A stretch of 64,000 bases of DNA from Spirosoma aureum (GCF_011604685.1 NZ_CP050063.1:6737001-6801000); one strand, 5' to 3'; numbered from the stretch's first letter, positions 37,731 to 47,286 are shown. The notes: generated by a model from the sequence alone, not told the origin. Program-made: numbers and translations.

Positions 37731-38249
37731 ATGATAAACGTTCTCTTCGTTTGTTATGGTAACATTTGCCGGTCGCCAGTGGCAGAGGGCGTATTCCGGA
37801 CGTTAGTCGAAGAACAGGAATTAAGCAAACTTATTCAATGTGATTCGGCTGGCACGGCGTCTTTTCACATTGGTCAGCTATCTGATCGTCGAACACGGGA
37901 AAACGCCCTCGAACATGGTCTGACACTCACCCACCGCGCCCGGCGCATCACTGGCGACGATCTGGCCCTGTTCAATTATTTCGTGGCGATGGATGAGACT
38001 AATCTGGAAGCCATTGAAAAGCTAAACTACCGTAGTACAGGACTGTATTCCAACGACACTATTTTTCTGCTACGTGAATTTGACCCCGACGTCAACGACG
38101 AACCGAATGTTCCAGACCCCTACTACGAAGGACCCGAAGTTTTCGAAGAAGTCTATCAAATCACGTTACGCTGCTGCCGCCAACTGCTTACGTACTTAAT
38201 TCAACAGCATAATCTTAGTGAACGAAAGGGTGAATTAGCGAATGAGTGA
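37731..38249 (+). CDS. Low-molecular-weight protein-tyrosine phosphatase
   Basis: This 172-residue protein has the LMW-PTP P-loop C8-YGNIC-R14-SP near the N terminus (Cys nucleophile, then five residues, then Arg) and the general-acid loop NVPDPYYEGP with its Asp. In between is the typical CDSAGTASFHIGQLSDRRTRENALEHGL. The family dephosphorylates phosphotyrosine in proteins, often those that control polysaccharide export. The P-loop has Tyr after the Cys where most members have Leu or Thr. The last ten residues (SERKGELANE) are coded by the left half of an intergenic dyad (38223-38301), so the tail may be a late extension. Confidence 0.9.
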   Translation: MINVLFVCYGNICRSPVAEGVFRTLVEEQELSKLIQCDSAGTASFHIGQLSDRRTRENALEHGLTLTHRARRITGDDLALFNYFVAMDETNLEAIEKLNYRSTGLYSNDTIFLLREFDPDVNDEPNVPDPYYEGPEVFEEVYQITLRCCRQLLTYLIQQHNLSERKGELANE

Positions 38250-38301
38250 ACGATAAAGCGTCCACTTTTTACTAGTTCACCCTTTCGCTCAATCACTCAT
38301 T
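38223..38301. repeat. Interleaved dyad overlapping the phosphatase stop codon
   Basis: CGAAAGGGTGAA (38223-38234) has its exact complement at 38276-38287, and AATGAGTGA (38241-38249) at 38293-38301. The two pairings cross rather than nest. The second left arm contains the phosphatase TGA stop, and the right arms end just before the gpmI start. Confidence 0.6.
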
Positions 38302-38307
38302 GAACTT

Positions 38308-39879
38308 ATGAACAAAAAAGTCATTCTCATCATCCTCGACGGTTGGGGTATCCCGCTCAAACCCGACGTATCGGCCATTGAATCGGCCAGTACGCCTTTC
38401 ATGAACTCGCTGTATCCGAAGTACCCTAACAGTACACTGGAAGCATCAGGACTGGCGGTTGGTTTGCCAGCCGGGCAGATGGGCAATTCGGAAGTAGGTC
38501 ACATGAATCTGGGCGCTGGCCGAATCGTTTATCAGGATCTCGTTAAGGTTAATAAAGCCGTTGATGAGCATACCCTTGATCATGAGCCTGTACTGGTTGA
38601 TGCACTGACCTATGCCAAAACACAGGGCAAGAAAGTCCATTTTATCGGATTGGTCTCAGACGGTGGTGTTCATGCACACATCGACCATGTAAAAGGTCTT
38701 CTTTCCATCGCTCAAGCCCATGGCTTGACGGATGTATTCGTCCATGCTTTTACGGATGGGCGCGATACAGATCCTAAAGGTGGAGTTGGCTATCTGACCG
38801 ATTTGCAGGCGCATATGGCGATCTCAACGGGAAAAATCGCGAGCGTAATTGGCCGCTATTATGCCATGGATCGCGATAATCGCTGGGAACGCGTTAAAGT
38901 TGCCTATGATGCTATGGTTCATGGAACGGGACTTCTCACCAACGAAGCCATCAGTGCGTTACAGGCTTCCTACGACGCTGGCGTTACAGACGAATTCGTG
39001 AAACCGATCATTGTCGCTAAAGCCGATGGATCTCCGGTGGCCCTTATTGAAGAGGGCGACGTGGTATTGTGCTTCAACTTCCGCACCGACCGTGGCCGCG
39101 AAATCACTCAAGCCCTTACCCAAAAAGACTTCCCCGAACAGGGCATGAAGAAATTGGCACTGGATTATATCACCATGACCAATTACGACAGCGAATTTGT
39201 GGGCGTAAAAGTTATTTTTGATAAAGACAATCTGGAAAAAACACTGGGTGAAGTGATCGCCGAGGCAGGCCGAAAACAGATTCGAATTGCCGAGACGGAA
39301 AAATATCCGCACGTAACGTTCTTCTTTTCGGGTGGTCGCGAGGAGCCTTTTGCTGGCGAAAAGCGTCTACTCTGTCCATCCCCTAAAGAGATGGTTATCT
39401 ACGACGAACAAGGCGTACCGACCACAATACCGGTAAAAACCTACGATCAGAAGCCCGAAATGGCTGCTTTCGACATCCGCGATGCCATCATTCCGGAGTT
39501 GATGAGCGAGGAGCCCGACTTTATTTGTCTCAACTTTGCCAATACGGATATGGTTGGTCATACGGGCGTTTTTGAGGCTGTAGTCAAGGCTGCTGAAACG
39601 GCCGATGCCTGCGCCAAAGCTGTTACAGAAGCTGCGCTGGAACATGGCTATGCAACGATCATCATCGCCGACCACGGTAATGCGGAGTACATGCGTAACG
39701 ACGACGGTACGCCTAACACAGCGCATACGACCAATCTGGTGCCCTGCATCCTGGTTGATAAAGACTATCATCTAGCACTAAACAATGGCAAACTCGCTGA
39801 TATCGCCCCAACCATCCTGCAACTCATGGGTATTCCCCAACCGCCAGAAATGACGGGAGTGAGTTTGATCAAGGAGTAA
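38308..39879 (+). CDS. gpmI: 2,3-bisphosphoglycerate-independent phosphoglycerate mutase
   Basis: This 523-residue enzyme of the alkaline-phosphatase superfamily interconverts 3- and 2-phosphoglycerate using two manganese ions. D11 in LIILDGWGIP and the nucleophile S61 in GQMGNSEVGHMNLGAGR are visible. So are VHFIGLVSDGGVHAHIDH, FTDGRDTDPKGG, FNFRTDRGRE, HVTFFFSGGRE, the metal site LNFANTDMVGHTG and IIADHGNAE. Its length matches the iPGM family (about 510). It lies next to the phosphatase and two genes from enolase, and ends in a strong bidirectional terminator. Confidence 0.96.
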   Translation: MNKKVILIILDGWGIPLKPDVSAIESASTPFMNSLYPKYPNSTLEASGLAVGLPAGQMGNSEVGHMNLGAGRIVYQDLVKVNKAVDEHTLDHEPVLVDALTYAKTQGKKVHFIGLVSDGGVHAHIDHVKGLLSIAQAHGLTDVFVHAFTDGRDTDPKGGVGYLTDLQAHMAISTGKIASVIGRYYAMDRDNRWERVKVAYDAMVHGTGLLTNEAISALQASYDAGVTDEFVKPIIVAKADGSPVALIEEGDVVLCFNFRTDRGREITQALTQKDFPEQGMKKLALDYITMTNYDSEFVGVKVIFDKDNLEKTLGEVIAEAGRKQIRIAETEKYPHVTFFFSGGREEPFAGEKRLLCPSPKEMVIYDEQGVPTTIPVKTYDQKPEMAAFDIRDAIIPELMSEEPDFICLNFANTDMVGHTGVFEAVVKAAETADACAKAVTEAALEHGYATIIIADHGNAEYMRNDDGTPNTAHTTNLVPCILVDKDYHLALNNGKLADIAPTILQLMGIPQPPEMTGVSLIKE

Positions 39880-39891
39880 TCTTCAATTCGC

Positions 39892-39926
39892 AAAAAGCCC
39901 TGCCAGGAATCCTGGCAGGGCTTTTT
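39892..39926. terminator. Strong bidirectional terminator
   Basis: AAAAAGCCCTGCCAGG (39892-39907) and CCTGGCAGGGCTTTTT (39911-39926) flank the loop AAT, an 11-base-pair GC-rich stem with A and T flanks on both sides. It serves gpmI on the plus strand and sucB on the minus strand. Confidence 0.92.
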
Positions 39927-39945
39927 TATACTTTTTTCGTTTCTA

Positions 39946-41595
39946 CTACATCTCCAGCAGAAGACGGGCGGGATCTTCCAGAATCTGCTTCACACGGACA
40001 AGGAAGCTAACCGATTCTTTCCCATCAATGATGCGGTGATCGTACGATAAAGCGACATACATGATTGGCCGAATCACGATTTCACCATTCACGACAACTG
40101 GCCGCTCAACGATATTATGCATACCCAGAATAGCTGACTGGGGTGCGTTAATAATTGGCGTCGAAAGCATTGAACCAAATGTGCCGCCGTTGGTGATAGT
40201 GAACGTACCGCCGGTCATCTGCTCAATGGTCAGCTTATTGTCACGGGCCAGCCCGGCGAGCCTGCCGATCTCTTTTTCGATTTGCGCAAAGCTTAACTTT
40301 TCAGCATTCCGGATAACGGGTACAACAAGCCCGCGCTCCGTCGAAACAGCGATAGAAACATCACAGAAATCGTTATAAATGATGCTATCTCCGTCGATCT
40401 GAGCATTTACGGCCGGGAATTCCTTCAGAGCGGCACAAATAGCCTTCGTAAAGAAGGACATGAAGCCAAGCCCTACGCCATGTTTCTCTTTGAATTTGTC
40501 TTTGTATTTGTTCCGCAGATCCATGATCGGCTTCATATCCACCTCATTGAAGGTAGTCAGCATAGCCGTTTCATTCTTAACAGCAACCAATCGGCGGGCA
40601 ATTGTCCGGCGCAGGGAGGTCATTTTCTCCCGGCGCTGACCACGTTCGCCAGCGACAACCGGTGCTGGTGCTGCGGGTTTAGCCACGGCAGGTTGGGCCG
40701 GAGGTGCAGGTTGTGCAGCAGGTGCTGCGGGTTGTACCGGAGCAGGCGACGCTTTCAGCGCATCTTCTTTGGTTACACGTCCACCAACACCGGTTCCCTG
40801 CACTTGTTGCGCACTGACACCTTTTTCATCCAGAATTTTAGCGGCAGCCGGTGAAGGGTAATGAGCGGCATAACCATTCTGACCATTACTGACGGCTTCA
40901 GCAGGTGCTGCAGGCTGAGCGGCAGGCGCGGGTTGAGCAGGTTGTGGTGTGGCTACTGGCTGGGCAGTTGCGGCACCCGTTTCAATCTTCGCAATCAATG
41001 CGCCAATGGGCAACGTTTCGCCTGCCTGGGCTACGATCCGGAGCGTTCCGGCCGCTTCGGCAGGGAGTTCAAACGTGGCTTTGTCAGATTCGAGTTCGCA
41101 CAAAACTTCGTCGAGAGCAACCTGATCGCCGTCTTTTTTACTCCACGAGGCAATAGTCACTTCCGTAACTGATTCACCAACAGCAGGGACTTTCATTTCC
41201 ACAACGCTACCACCCGTGGCTGCTGCGACTGGTGCCGCTGCAGGTTCGGCAACTGGTTGTGAAACCGGAGTCGATTCGGCAACAGGAGCCGCCTGTTCTG
41301 CAGGTTTAGGCACTTCAGCCTTGGCTGGCTCAGGTGTCGGGGCCGCACTTGGTGCGCTACCGCCGTTATCAATTGTGCAAATGCTGGCGCCGATCGGCAA
41401 CACATCGCCCTCCTGTGCCAGAATGTGAAGGATTCCGTCGGCTTCGGCCGTTAATTCAAACGTCGCTTTATCGGAGTCGAGTCCACAGAGAACGTCGTCC
41501 ATTTTTACATGATCACCTTCTTTCTTATACCAGGTGCCAACAGTAACTTCGGTAATGGATTCCCCCACTGGAGGAATTTTCATATCAACGGCCAT
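39946..41595 (-). CDS. sucB: 2-oxoglutarate dehydrogenase E2 (dihydrolipoyllysine succinyltransferase), two lipoyl domains
   Basis: This 549-residue acyltransferase has two N-terminal lipoyl domains: the first with K43 in DSDKATFEL, the second near 150-200 with [12 protein letters not shown]. They are joined by Ala/Pro/Gln-rich linkers. Next is the E3-binding domain ([34 protein letters not shown]), another Pro-Ala linker, and the catalytic domain ending with [15 protein letters not shown], where H520 and D524 are the catalytic pair. E. coli SucB has one lipoyl domain, so this is a two-lipoyl form. The ATG at 41595 begins [13 protein letters not shown]; the upstream extension is translated repeat DNA. 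sucA lies 78 bases upstream on the same strand. Confidence 0.93.
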   Translation of the reverse strand: MAVDMKIPPVGESITEVTVGTWYKKEGDHVKMDDVLCGLDSDKATFELTAEADGILHILAQEGDVLPIGASICTIDNGGSAPSAAPTPEPAKAEVPKPAEQAAPVAESTPVSQPVAEPAAAPVAAATGGSVVEMKVPAVGESVTEVTIASWSKKDGDQVALDEVLCELESDKATFELPAEAAGTLRIVAQAGETLPIGALIAKIETGAATAQPVATPQPAQPAPAAQPAAPAEAVSNGQNGYAAHYPSPAAAKILDEKGVSAQQVQGTGVGGRVTKEDALKASPAPVQPAAPAAQPAPPAQPAVAKPAAPAPVVAGERGQRREKMTSLRRTIARRLVAVKNETAMLTTFNEVDMKPIMDLRNKYKDKFKEKHGVGLGFMSFFTKAICAALKEFPAVNAQIDGDSIIYNDFCDVSIAVSTERGLVVPVIRNAEKLSFAQIEKEIGRLAGLARDNKLTIEQMTGGTFTITNGGTFGSMLSTPIINAPQSAILGMHNIVERPVVVNGEIVIRPIMYVALSYDHRIIDGKESVSFLVRVKQILEDPARLLLEM

Positions 41596-41619
41596 TTTTC
41601 TATAGTTTGTGGTTCTTGG

Positions 41620-41658
41620 TTTGTGGTTTATCGTTCTATTAAAACGATAAACCACAAA
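41620..41658. repeat. Perfect 16-bp dyad between sucA and sucB
   Basis: TTTGTGGTTTATCGTT (41620-41635) and its exact complement (41643-41658) flank CTATTAA. The left side is embedded in GGTTCTTGGTTTGTGGTTTA-like repeated words. It lies between the sucA stop and the sucB start and could act as an attenuator or RNA-stability element. Confidence 0.65.
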
Positions 41659-41673
41659 TGGCAAAACTCCTTG

Positions 41674-44460
41674 TTATTCAAACGCTCTGCGAACGATGTC
41701 TGCTTGTTCCTGGGTATGTATTTTGGGGTAACCCGTTGCTGGCGAAGCCGCAGCCTTCCGTGAGATAATCGGCAGACCCATGCCGACACGCAACAGGTAA
41801 GACCAGTATCCCATGTTTTCTGGTTCTTCCTGTACCCAGAATAGCTCCGCTTTTTTGTACTGACTCAGTACAGCATCCAACTGTTTTTTAGGCAATGGAG
41901 CCAGCTGTTCCAGCCGAACGATAGCTACATCATCACGCTGATCAGCCTGCTGCTTGTCCAACAGGTCATAATACACTTTCCCCGTGCAAAGTAAGACGCG
42001 TTTCACCTTTTTAGCCTGTGCATAACTATCGCCAAGAACTTCCTGGAAGCTACCTTGCGTCAGTTCATCCACAGGCGAAATGCATTTGGGATGACGTAGC
42101 AACGACTTAGGCGACATAACCACAAGTGGTTTACGGAATGCCCATGCCAGTTGCCGACGCATCAGGTGGAAGAAGTTGGCTGGCGTCGTGATGTTGGCCA
42201 CGACCATATTGTGTTCGGCATAGAGCTGTAAATAGCGTTCTGGACGGGCATTCGAGTGCTCAGGTCCCTGACCCTCGTACCCATGCGGCAGCAGGAGCGC
42301 CAAACCGTTCTGGATACCCCACTTCGATTCGGCAGCCGCGATAAACTGGTCGATGATCAACTGGGCACCATTCGAGAAATCACCAAATTGTGCCTCCCAA
42401 ATGACCAATGCGTGGGGGTTCGCCATGGCATAACCATATTCAAATCCCAACACACCGTATTCCGACAGCAGCGAGTTGTAAACCTGAAACTTCTGCTGGC
42501 CTTCCTGAATGAAATCGAGCGACGAATACGATTGATTCGTTTCAGCATCATGCAGCACGGAATGGCGGTGCGAGAATGTACCACGCTGCACATCCTGACC
42601 ACTCAACCGAACGGGCTTTCCTTCGAGCAGCAGTGAACCATAGGCCAGCAATTCAGCCGTTCCCCAGTTCACCATTTTCGTATCGTTGAGCATGGTCTGC
42701 CGATCTTTCAGCAATTTGTCAATTTGCTTCAACGGCTTAAATCCTTCCGGAATTTTCACCAGAGCTTTACCGACCAATTCCAGCGTTTCGGGCGAAATTT
42801 TCGTTTCGGGCGACTTATCAAAATCACTCGGCTCACTAAACCGAAGCTCAGCCCAGTCAAGGTCAAGGCGCAGTGGTTTATAGGGAATTTCGGCCTTCTG
42901 TTTCACCCGATCAAGGCGATCCTGCAATTGCTTTTTAAACTCCGTATCCATGCGCGTTGCCAGTTCGGCGTCTACATCGCCCCGCTGAATAAGCAGGTCT
43001 TTGTAGAGCTCACGCGGGTTGGCGTGCTTATCGATGATGTTATACATCGTTGGCTGGGTAAACTTCGGCTCATCGGCTTCATTATGACCGTAGCGACGAT
43101 AGCAGACCATATCGATGAAGACATCACGATTGAACTTCTCACGAAACTCAACCGCCAGTTTAGCGCAGAAAATTACCGCTTCGGGATCATCGCCATTTAC
43201 GTGAAAAATCGGCGCATCGATAATTTTAGCCACATCGGAGCAGTAAATCGACGACCGGGCATCTTCAAAGTCAGTCGTAAACCCAATCTGGTTGTTAATC
43301 ACAAAATGGACTGTACCGCCGGTTTTGTAACCCGCCAGCTTAGCCATTTGTGTCACTTCATAGACAATACCCTGCCCGGCCACGGCAGCATCACCATGGA
43401 TCAGGATGGGCATTATTTTGGTAAAGTCGCCTTTGTATTCTTCATCGGCCTGTGCCCGCACAAACCCTTCAACTACCGGATTGACGGCTTCCAGGTGCGA
43501 CGGGTTCGGAGCCAGTTTGACACTGATCTGCTTTCCCGATTTGGTTTCAATCAGGCTGGAATAGCCAAGATGGTATTTAACGTCACCATCACCATGTACC
43601 TGATCGGGCACATTTCCTTCGAACCCATCAAATATTGATTCGTATGATTTGCCCAGAATATTCGCCAATACGTTCAGGCGCCCCCGGTGGGCCATACCGA
43701 TCATCACTTCCTCAACGCCCATGTCGGCCGCCTGATTGATAATTGTATCCAGCGCCGGAATAGTTACCTCACCACCTTCGAGCGAAAACCGCTTCTGACC
43801 CAAATATTTTGTGGCCAGGAAGTTTTCAAAAACGGTAGCTTCATTCAGTTTTTCGAGAATGCGTTTTTTCTCATCGAGAGAAGGCATAAACACGAGTGCT
43901 TCCTTCTCAATTTTGTTCCGGAGCCAGTTCTTGACATCCAGTTCGCGGATGTACATATACTCGAAACCGATCTCACCAGCGTAAATCTTCCGAAGCGAAT
44001 CCATAATGACCCGTAACGTAGCGGGTCCGATTCCGAGTAATTTACCCGATTCAAATACGGTGTCCAGATCCGCGTCAGACAGCGCATAATCGGGAAGATC
44101 GACCCGAGGCTGGCGGTCTTTACGGGCTTTCAGCGGGTTCGTCTTGGCCAGCAAATGGCCACGAGACCGATACGCTTTAATTAAACTAGCGACCGAAACT
44201 TCTTTTTCGGCGTGGCTGGCGTCAACCGGCTTTGCCGAAACATCAGCCTGATGGGCGGTTTGCCCGTTTCCATTGGCTGAAGCGCCATTGGTTTTACCAT
44301 TGGACCCATTGGCGTTTTCGCCATAGGTCAATGAGAATTCAAATCCTTTGAAAAATTGCTGCCAGCTTTCGTCAACTGCCTGGGGGTCTTGCTTGTAAGA
44401 CTGATAGAGTTGATCTACGTAAGCCGCGTCGGAATTGGCGATATATGAGTACTGATCCAT
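41674..44460 (-). CDS. sucA: 2-oxoglutarate dehydrogenase E1
   Basis: This 928-residue thiamine-diphosphate enzyme of the TCA cycle is close to the family norm of about 930. It has the N-terminal E1o leader (SYIANSDAAYVDQLYQSYKQDP), the helical start of the core (RSRGHLLAKTNPL), GMAHRGRLNVLANILGK, HLGYSS, NPSHLEAVNPVVEGFVRAQ, ILIHGDAAVAGQGIVYE, VCYRRYGHNEADEPKFTQP, GTFSHRHSVLHDAETNQSY, FEYGYA, LLLPHGYEGQGPEHSNARPERYLQL, PANFFHLMRRQ and VQEEPENMGYWSY. It works with SucB and the lipoamide dehydrogenase. It starts at the ATG at 44460 with a promoter box 29 bases upstream. Confidence 0.95.
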   Translation of the reverse strand: MDQYSYIANSDAAYVDQLYQSYKQDPQAVDESWQQFFKGFEFSLTYGENANGSNGKTNGASANGNGQTAHQADVSAKPVDASHAEKEVSVASLIKAYRSRGHLLAKTNPLKARKDRQPRVDLPDYALSDADLDTVFESGKLLGIGPATLRVIMDSLRKIYAGEIGFEYMYIRELDVKNWLRNKIEKEALVFMPSLDEKKRILEKLNEATVFENFLATKYLGQKRFSLEGGEVTIPALDTIINQAADMGVEEVMIGMAHRGRLNVLANILGKSYESIFDGFEGNVPDQVHGDGDVKYHLGYSSLIETKSGKQISVKLAPNPSHLEAVNPVVEGFVRAQADEEYKGDFTKIMPILIHGDAAVAGQGIVYEVTQMAKLAGYKTGGTVHFVINNQIGFTTDFEDARSSIYCSDVAKIIDAPIFHVNGDDPEAVIFCAKLAVEFREKFNRDVFIDMVCYRRYGHNEADEPKFTQPTMYNIIDKHANPRELYKDLLIQRGDVDAELATRMDTEFKKQLQDRLDRVKQKAEIPYKPLRLDLDWAELRFSEPSDFDKSPETKISPETLELVGKALVKIPEGFKPLKQIDKLLKDRQTMLNDTKMVNWGTAELLAYGSLLLEGKPVRLSGQDVQRGTFSHRHSVLHDAETNQSYSSLDFIQEGQQKFQVYNSLLSEYGVLGFEYGYAMANPHALVIWEAQFGDFSNGAQLIIDQFIAAAESKWGIQNGLALLLPHGYEGQGPEHSNARPERYLQLYAEHNMVVANITTPANFFHLMRRQLAWAFRKPLVVMSPKSLLRHPKCISPVDELTQGSFQEVLGDSYAQAKKVKRVLLCTGKVYYDLLDKQQADQRDDVAIVRLEQLAPLPKKQLDAVLSQYKKAELFWVQEEPENMGYWSYLLRVGMGLPIISRKAAASPATGYPKIHTQEQADIVRRAFE

Positions 44461-44488
44461 GACGGGGGCGCGTCGTTGTTTTGACCCG

Positions 44489-44496
44489 CAAAGGTA
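44489..44496 (-). promoter_or_regulatory. TACCTTTG -7 promoter box of sucAB
   Basis: On the minus strand this fits TAnnTTTG exactly and continues with CGG, giving a leader of about 20 bases before the sucA ATG. No clear -33 box was seen. Confidence 0.5.
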
Positions 44497-44640
44497 ACGT
44501 ATCGGCCAAACAGTTGGCCCTAAAATTTTTGGTTTTTATTCTATGTCTTTGCTAGTAACGACACCCTTCGTTTTATAACAGTATTCATGAGGGTTTAGTT
44601 GATCAATGCCTTCTTAATCTAATGGCTACATAGAAAAGGC

Positions 44641-45054
44641 TTAGTCACTATTTTTGCGCTCCTGACATAGTTCGATTAATACGCCATTGGTTCCTTTCGG
44701 ATGTAAAAAACAGACAAGCTTATTGTCGGCTCCCGTTTTGGGTGTTTCGCTCAGCAACGTAAAGCCTTCGCCTTTTAGCCGATCCATTTCTGCATAGATA
44801 TCATCTACTTCAAAGGCAATATGATGGATGCCTTCCCCTTTCTTTTCCAGAAATCCGGCAATCGGACTTGTCGGAGTTAAGGCTTCCAGTAGCTCAATTT
44901 TGGTTTGATTGATTCGGAAGAAAGACGTTGCGACTCCTTCCGTTTCCACTATTTCGGATTTATAGGGCTCTATGCCTAGAAGCTTTGTAAATAAATCATT
45001 GGACGCGGCAATGTCGCGGACAGCAATACCGATGTGTTCGACGTTGGTGAGCAT
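44641..45054 (-). CDS. mce: Methylmalonyl-CoA epimerase
   Basis: This 137-residue vicinal-oxygen-chelate protein interconverts (R)- and (S)-methylmalonyl-CoA. It has NVEHIGIAVRDIAAS at the start (first His ligand), TSFFRINQTKIELLEA, SPIAGFLEKKGEGIHHIAFEVDDI (second His) and HPKGTNGVLIELCQ (Glu ligand). The ATG at 45054 fits the family start better than one eight codons upstream. It is divergent from the Fe-S carrier gene. Methylmalonyl-CoA mutase genes are not in the window. Confidence 0.92.
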   Translation of the reverse strand: MLTNVEHIGIAVRDIAASNDLFTKLLGIEPYKSEIVETEGVATSFFRINQTKIELLEALTPTSPIAGFLEKKGEGIHHIAFEVDDIYAEMDRLKGEGFTLLSETPKTGADNKLVCFLHPKGTNGVLIELCQERKNSD

Positions 45055-45184
45055 ATTTTTATCTGGACTGACGCCCAATTAGTTGGTAAGTTGAGCGACT
45101 ACGCTGGGTAAACAGAACTTTTCCGATTGGCAGAAAGTTAATAGATCAGCATTAATTCGCGTCAAAATCGATTCTATTACGACT

Positions 45185-45511
45185 ATGGTTACTGTTTCAG
45201 AAATCGCTAAAAATAAGATTGTTGAACTACGCCAGAAAGATGGCCTTGCCGACGAATACTCCATTCGGGTGGCTGTGCAGGGCGGAGGTTGTTCGGGTCT
45301 GATGTATGATCTACAATTTGATGCAACACAGCAGCCAACCGACCATGTCGTTGAAGATAAAGGCATTAAGATTCTGGTAGACCGTAAAAGTCTGTTGTAT
45401 CTGGCCGGCACTGAGCTTGATTTTTCGGACGGTTTGAATGGCAAAGGATTTCAGTTTAAAAATCCGAACGCCAGTCGCACCTGCGGTTGTGGCGAAAGTT
45501 TTGCCGTATAA
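45185..45511 (+). CDS. A-type iron-sulfur cluster carrier (IscA/ErpA/HesB family)
   Basis: This 108-residue protein carries the three conserved Cys of A-type carriers: C36 in GGGCSGLMY, and C100 and C102 in the C-terminal RTCGCGESFAV. Other family features are AKNKIVELRQKDG, a strand-rich middle, and GTELDFSDGLNGKGFQFKNPNA. It takes iron-sulfur clusters from a scaffold and delivers them to target proteins. No isc or suf genes lie next to it, so which subfamily it belongs to cannot be settled. It is transcribed divergently from mce, and a terminator follows. Confidence 0.92.
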   Translation: MVTVSEIAKNKIVELRQKDGLADEYSIRVAVQGGGCSGLMYDLQFDATQQPTDHVVEDKGIKILVDRKSLLYLAGTELDFSDGLNGKGFQFKNPNASRTCGCGESFAV

Positions 45512-45530
45512 CATTCCGATACTACTTTTG

Positions 45531-45563
45531 AAAAACACCGTCCGTATGATGACGGTGTTTTTT
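45531..45563 (+). terminator. Terminator of the A-type carrier gene
   Basis: AAAAACACCGTC (45531-45542) and GACGGTGTTTTT (45551-45562) form a perfect 12-base-pair stem with an 8-base loop, continuing into further T. It starts 19 bases after the stop. Confidence 0.85.
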
Positions 45564-45586
45564 TATGACCCCACTTTTTCCTTACC

Positions 45587-46156
45587 ATGTCACTTCAAGC
45601 CAAGCCCGTCAGTCATTCACGCACAACCCTGACTGAGTTAATGATTCCAGCTTATGCCAACTTTGGCGGTAAGATTCACGGTGGCACCTTGCTATCGCTG
45701 ATGGATAAAGTTGCCTACGCCTGTTCAGCAAAGCATGCCGGACAGTATTGCGTAACGGTCTCTGTGGATGGCGTCAACTTTCGCCAGCCGGTTGAAGTTG
45801 GTGAGCTGGTTTCACTTATGGCATCGGTTAATTATGTTGGTCGGACTTCGCTGGTCGTTGGCATAAAAGTTATCGCTGAAAACGTAAAAGTCGGCACGGT
45901 AAAACATACGAATACCAGCTATTTTACGATGGTCGCCAAAGACGATCTCGACCGCCCAACGGAAGTACCCCCTCTCCTGCTCGAAACACCCGACGATGTT
46001 CGACGTTTTCTGGAAGCGATGAAGCGGAAAGAACTCCGTGCGGCTTACAGCGAACACTTCGATAATGCCCGCCTTCGGATGTTACATAACGAAAATATTG
46101 ATCAGCTAACCGGCGAGCGTTGTCAGCTCACCGATGAGCTGAAAAAAAATCTGTAG
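45587..46156 (+). CDS. Acyl-CoA thioesterase, hotdog fold (YciA/BACH-type)
   Basis: This 189-residue protein has the hotdog core HSRTTLTELMIPAYANFGGKIHGGTLLSLMDKVAYACSAKHAG, VSVDGVNFRQPVEVGELVSLMASVNYVGRTSLVVGIKV and TNTSYFTMVA, as in bacterial acyl-CoA hydrolases. The Asn/Gly-rich loop before the central helix and the Asp on that helix (MDKV) fit the catalytic site. It hydrolyses acyl-CoA to free acid and CoA. The last 60 residues are a charged helical tail. It starts 24 bases after the preceding terminator and is convergent with the MetE-like gene. Confidence 0.9.
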   Translation: MSLQAKPVSHSRTTLTELMIPAYANFGGKIHGGTLLSLMDKVAYACSAKHAGQYCVTVSVDGVNFRQPVEVGELVSLMASVNYVGRTSLVVGIKVIAENVKVGTVKHTNTSYFTMVAKDDLDRPTEVPPLLLETPDDVRRFLEAMKRKELRAAYSEHFDNARLRMLHNENIDQLTGERCQLTDELKKNL

Positions 46157-46174
46157 AACCGGCAGGCGTTGACC

Positions 46175-47203
46175 CTACAATTCGGCACGAACAATTTTTG
46201 CTCCAGCCACCATGTTGGCTAATTTTTGTTTTGCTGCCCATCGGGCTGTCTGGCTAAGACCACAATCGGGCGCAACGGCCAGTTTTTCGGCAGGAACGTA
46301 GGGTAAACATTTCCGAATACGCTCAGCGACATCGTCTGGAGTTTCGATGTAATAACTTTTTACATCAATCACTCCGACGGCAACATCGAATTTCTCGGCA
46401 AATCGTTCTAACAGATTAACTTCGGCAAAATTCAGGATGGTCATCTCGGAGTGAAGCTCGTCTACGGTCATATCCAGAAAATCGGGGAGCATGGGGGCAA
46501 TCGTTTTCTTACCAACCGACCGGCCTTTGTAATTTCCGAAACAGAGGTGCATGGAAAGCCGGGTTTTGCCAACCCCCGGCGCAACTGTCCGATTGAAAAT
46601 ATCGACAAACCGTTTTGTATCCTCACGGTAGGCATAGCAGGACATTGACGGTTCATCGACGCAGATCTCCGGAACGCCAAGGGCAACCAAATCGGCAATC
46701 TCCTTATTGACGAGTGGCAATAAGGCTTCAGTCACCTCCCAGCGATCTTTGTATAAACCTCCGGGTAGCAACCGTCCGCTGAGTGTATAAGGGCCGGGGA
46801 TCGAAACTTTTAGACCCTGACCATCAGGAGCCAATCGTTTCAATCGCAGGTATTCATCTACTACGCCAAGGCCTTTAGGAGCCGTAAGTGGCTCAACAAT
46901 GTTGTGTTTACCCCGCTGATCGTGAGCAGGAGGCCCAAATCGCCGTAGTTCGGTATCGTTATTCTGAATCCCATTGATGTATCCATAGAACGACAGATTA
47001 AAATCAAACCGGGTTTGTTCGCCATCGGTTATAACGTCTAAACCGGCCGCGACCTGATCGTGAACAGACGCTACTACGGCGTCTTCAATCATTTCGTTGA
47101 TGTCGGCAGGGCCAAACTGAGCTAGATTCTGGCTCGAAAATTCGAGCCAGCCCGGAAACGGCATCGATCCGACAACCGTAGTTTTAACAGGAACTGACTG
47201 CAT
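46175..47203 (-). CDS. MetE C-terminal-like methyltransferase (cobalamin-independent methionine synthase family)
   Basis: This 342-residue protein corresponds to the catalytic C-terminal barrel of MetE without the N-terminal half. It has TTVVGSMPFPGW, LDVITDGEQTRFDFNLSFYG, LKVSIPGPYTLSGRL, EICVDEPSM, the zinc ligands HLCFGN (His and Cys) and APDCGL (second Cys), and DVAERIRKCLPYVPAEKLAVAPD. Such short forms (MetE-core type) exist in several bacteria and may accept methyl groups from other donors than methyltetrahydrofolate. Its true substrate here is not known. It is preceded by a dyad at 47209-47276. Confidence 0.85.
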   Translation of the reverse strand: MQSVPVKTTVVGSMPFPGWLEFSSQNLAQFGPADINEMIEDAVVASVHDQVAAGLDVITDGEQTRFDFNLSFYGYINGIQNNDTELRRFGPPAHDQRGKHNIVEPLTAPKGLGVVDEYLRLKRLAPDGQGLKVSIPGPYTLSGRLLPGGLYKDRWEVTEALLPLVNKEIADLVALGVPEICVDEPSMSCYAYREDTKRFVDIFNRTVAPGVGKTRLSMHLCFGNYKGRSVGKKTIAPMLPDFLDMTVDELHSEMTILNFAEVNLLERFAEKFDVAVGVIDVKSYYIETPDDVAERIRKCLPYVPAEKLAVAPDCGLSQTARWAAKQKLANMVAGAKIVRAEL

Positions 47204-47208
47204 TTTTC

Positions 47209-47276
47209 AATGAATAATGTGTACTATAAACCTTGTTGTAAGTTCGCAACAATTTTTACATTTCACATTATTCATT
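47209..47276. repeat. Nested dyad upstream of the MetE-like gene
   Basis: AATGAATAATGTG (47209-47221) and its complement (47264-47276) form a perfect 13-base-pair stem. Inside is a smaller TTGTTG/CAACAA stem (47233-47238, 47247-47252). It sits between the PhyH stop and the MetE-like start on the minus strand. Confidence 0.6.
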
Positions 47277-47286
47277 TTATTTTCTG

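Noticed and set aside
42724..43638. 304-residue plus-strand frame opposite sucA
   Set aside because: Antisense shadow of a highly conserved enzyme gene; the codon bias of sucA explains the lack of stops.
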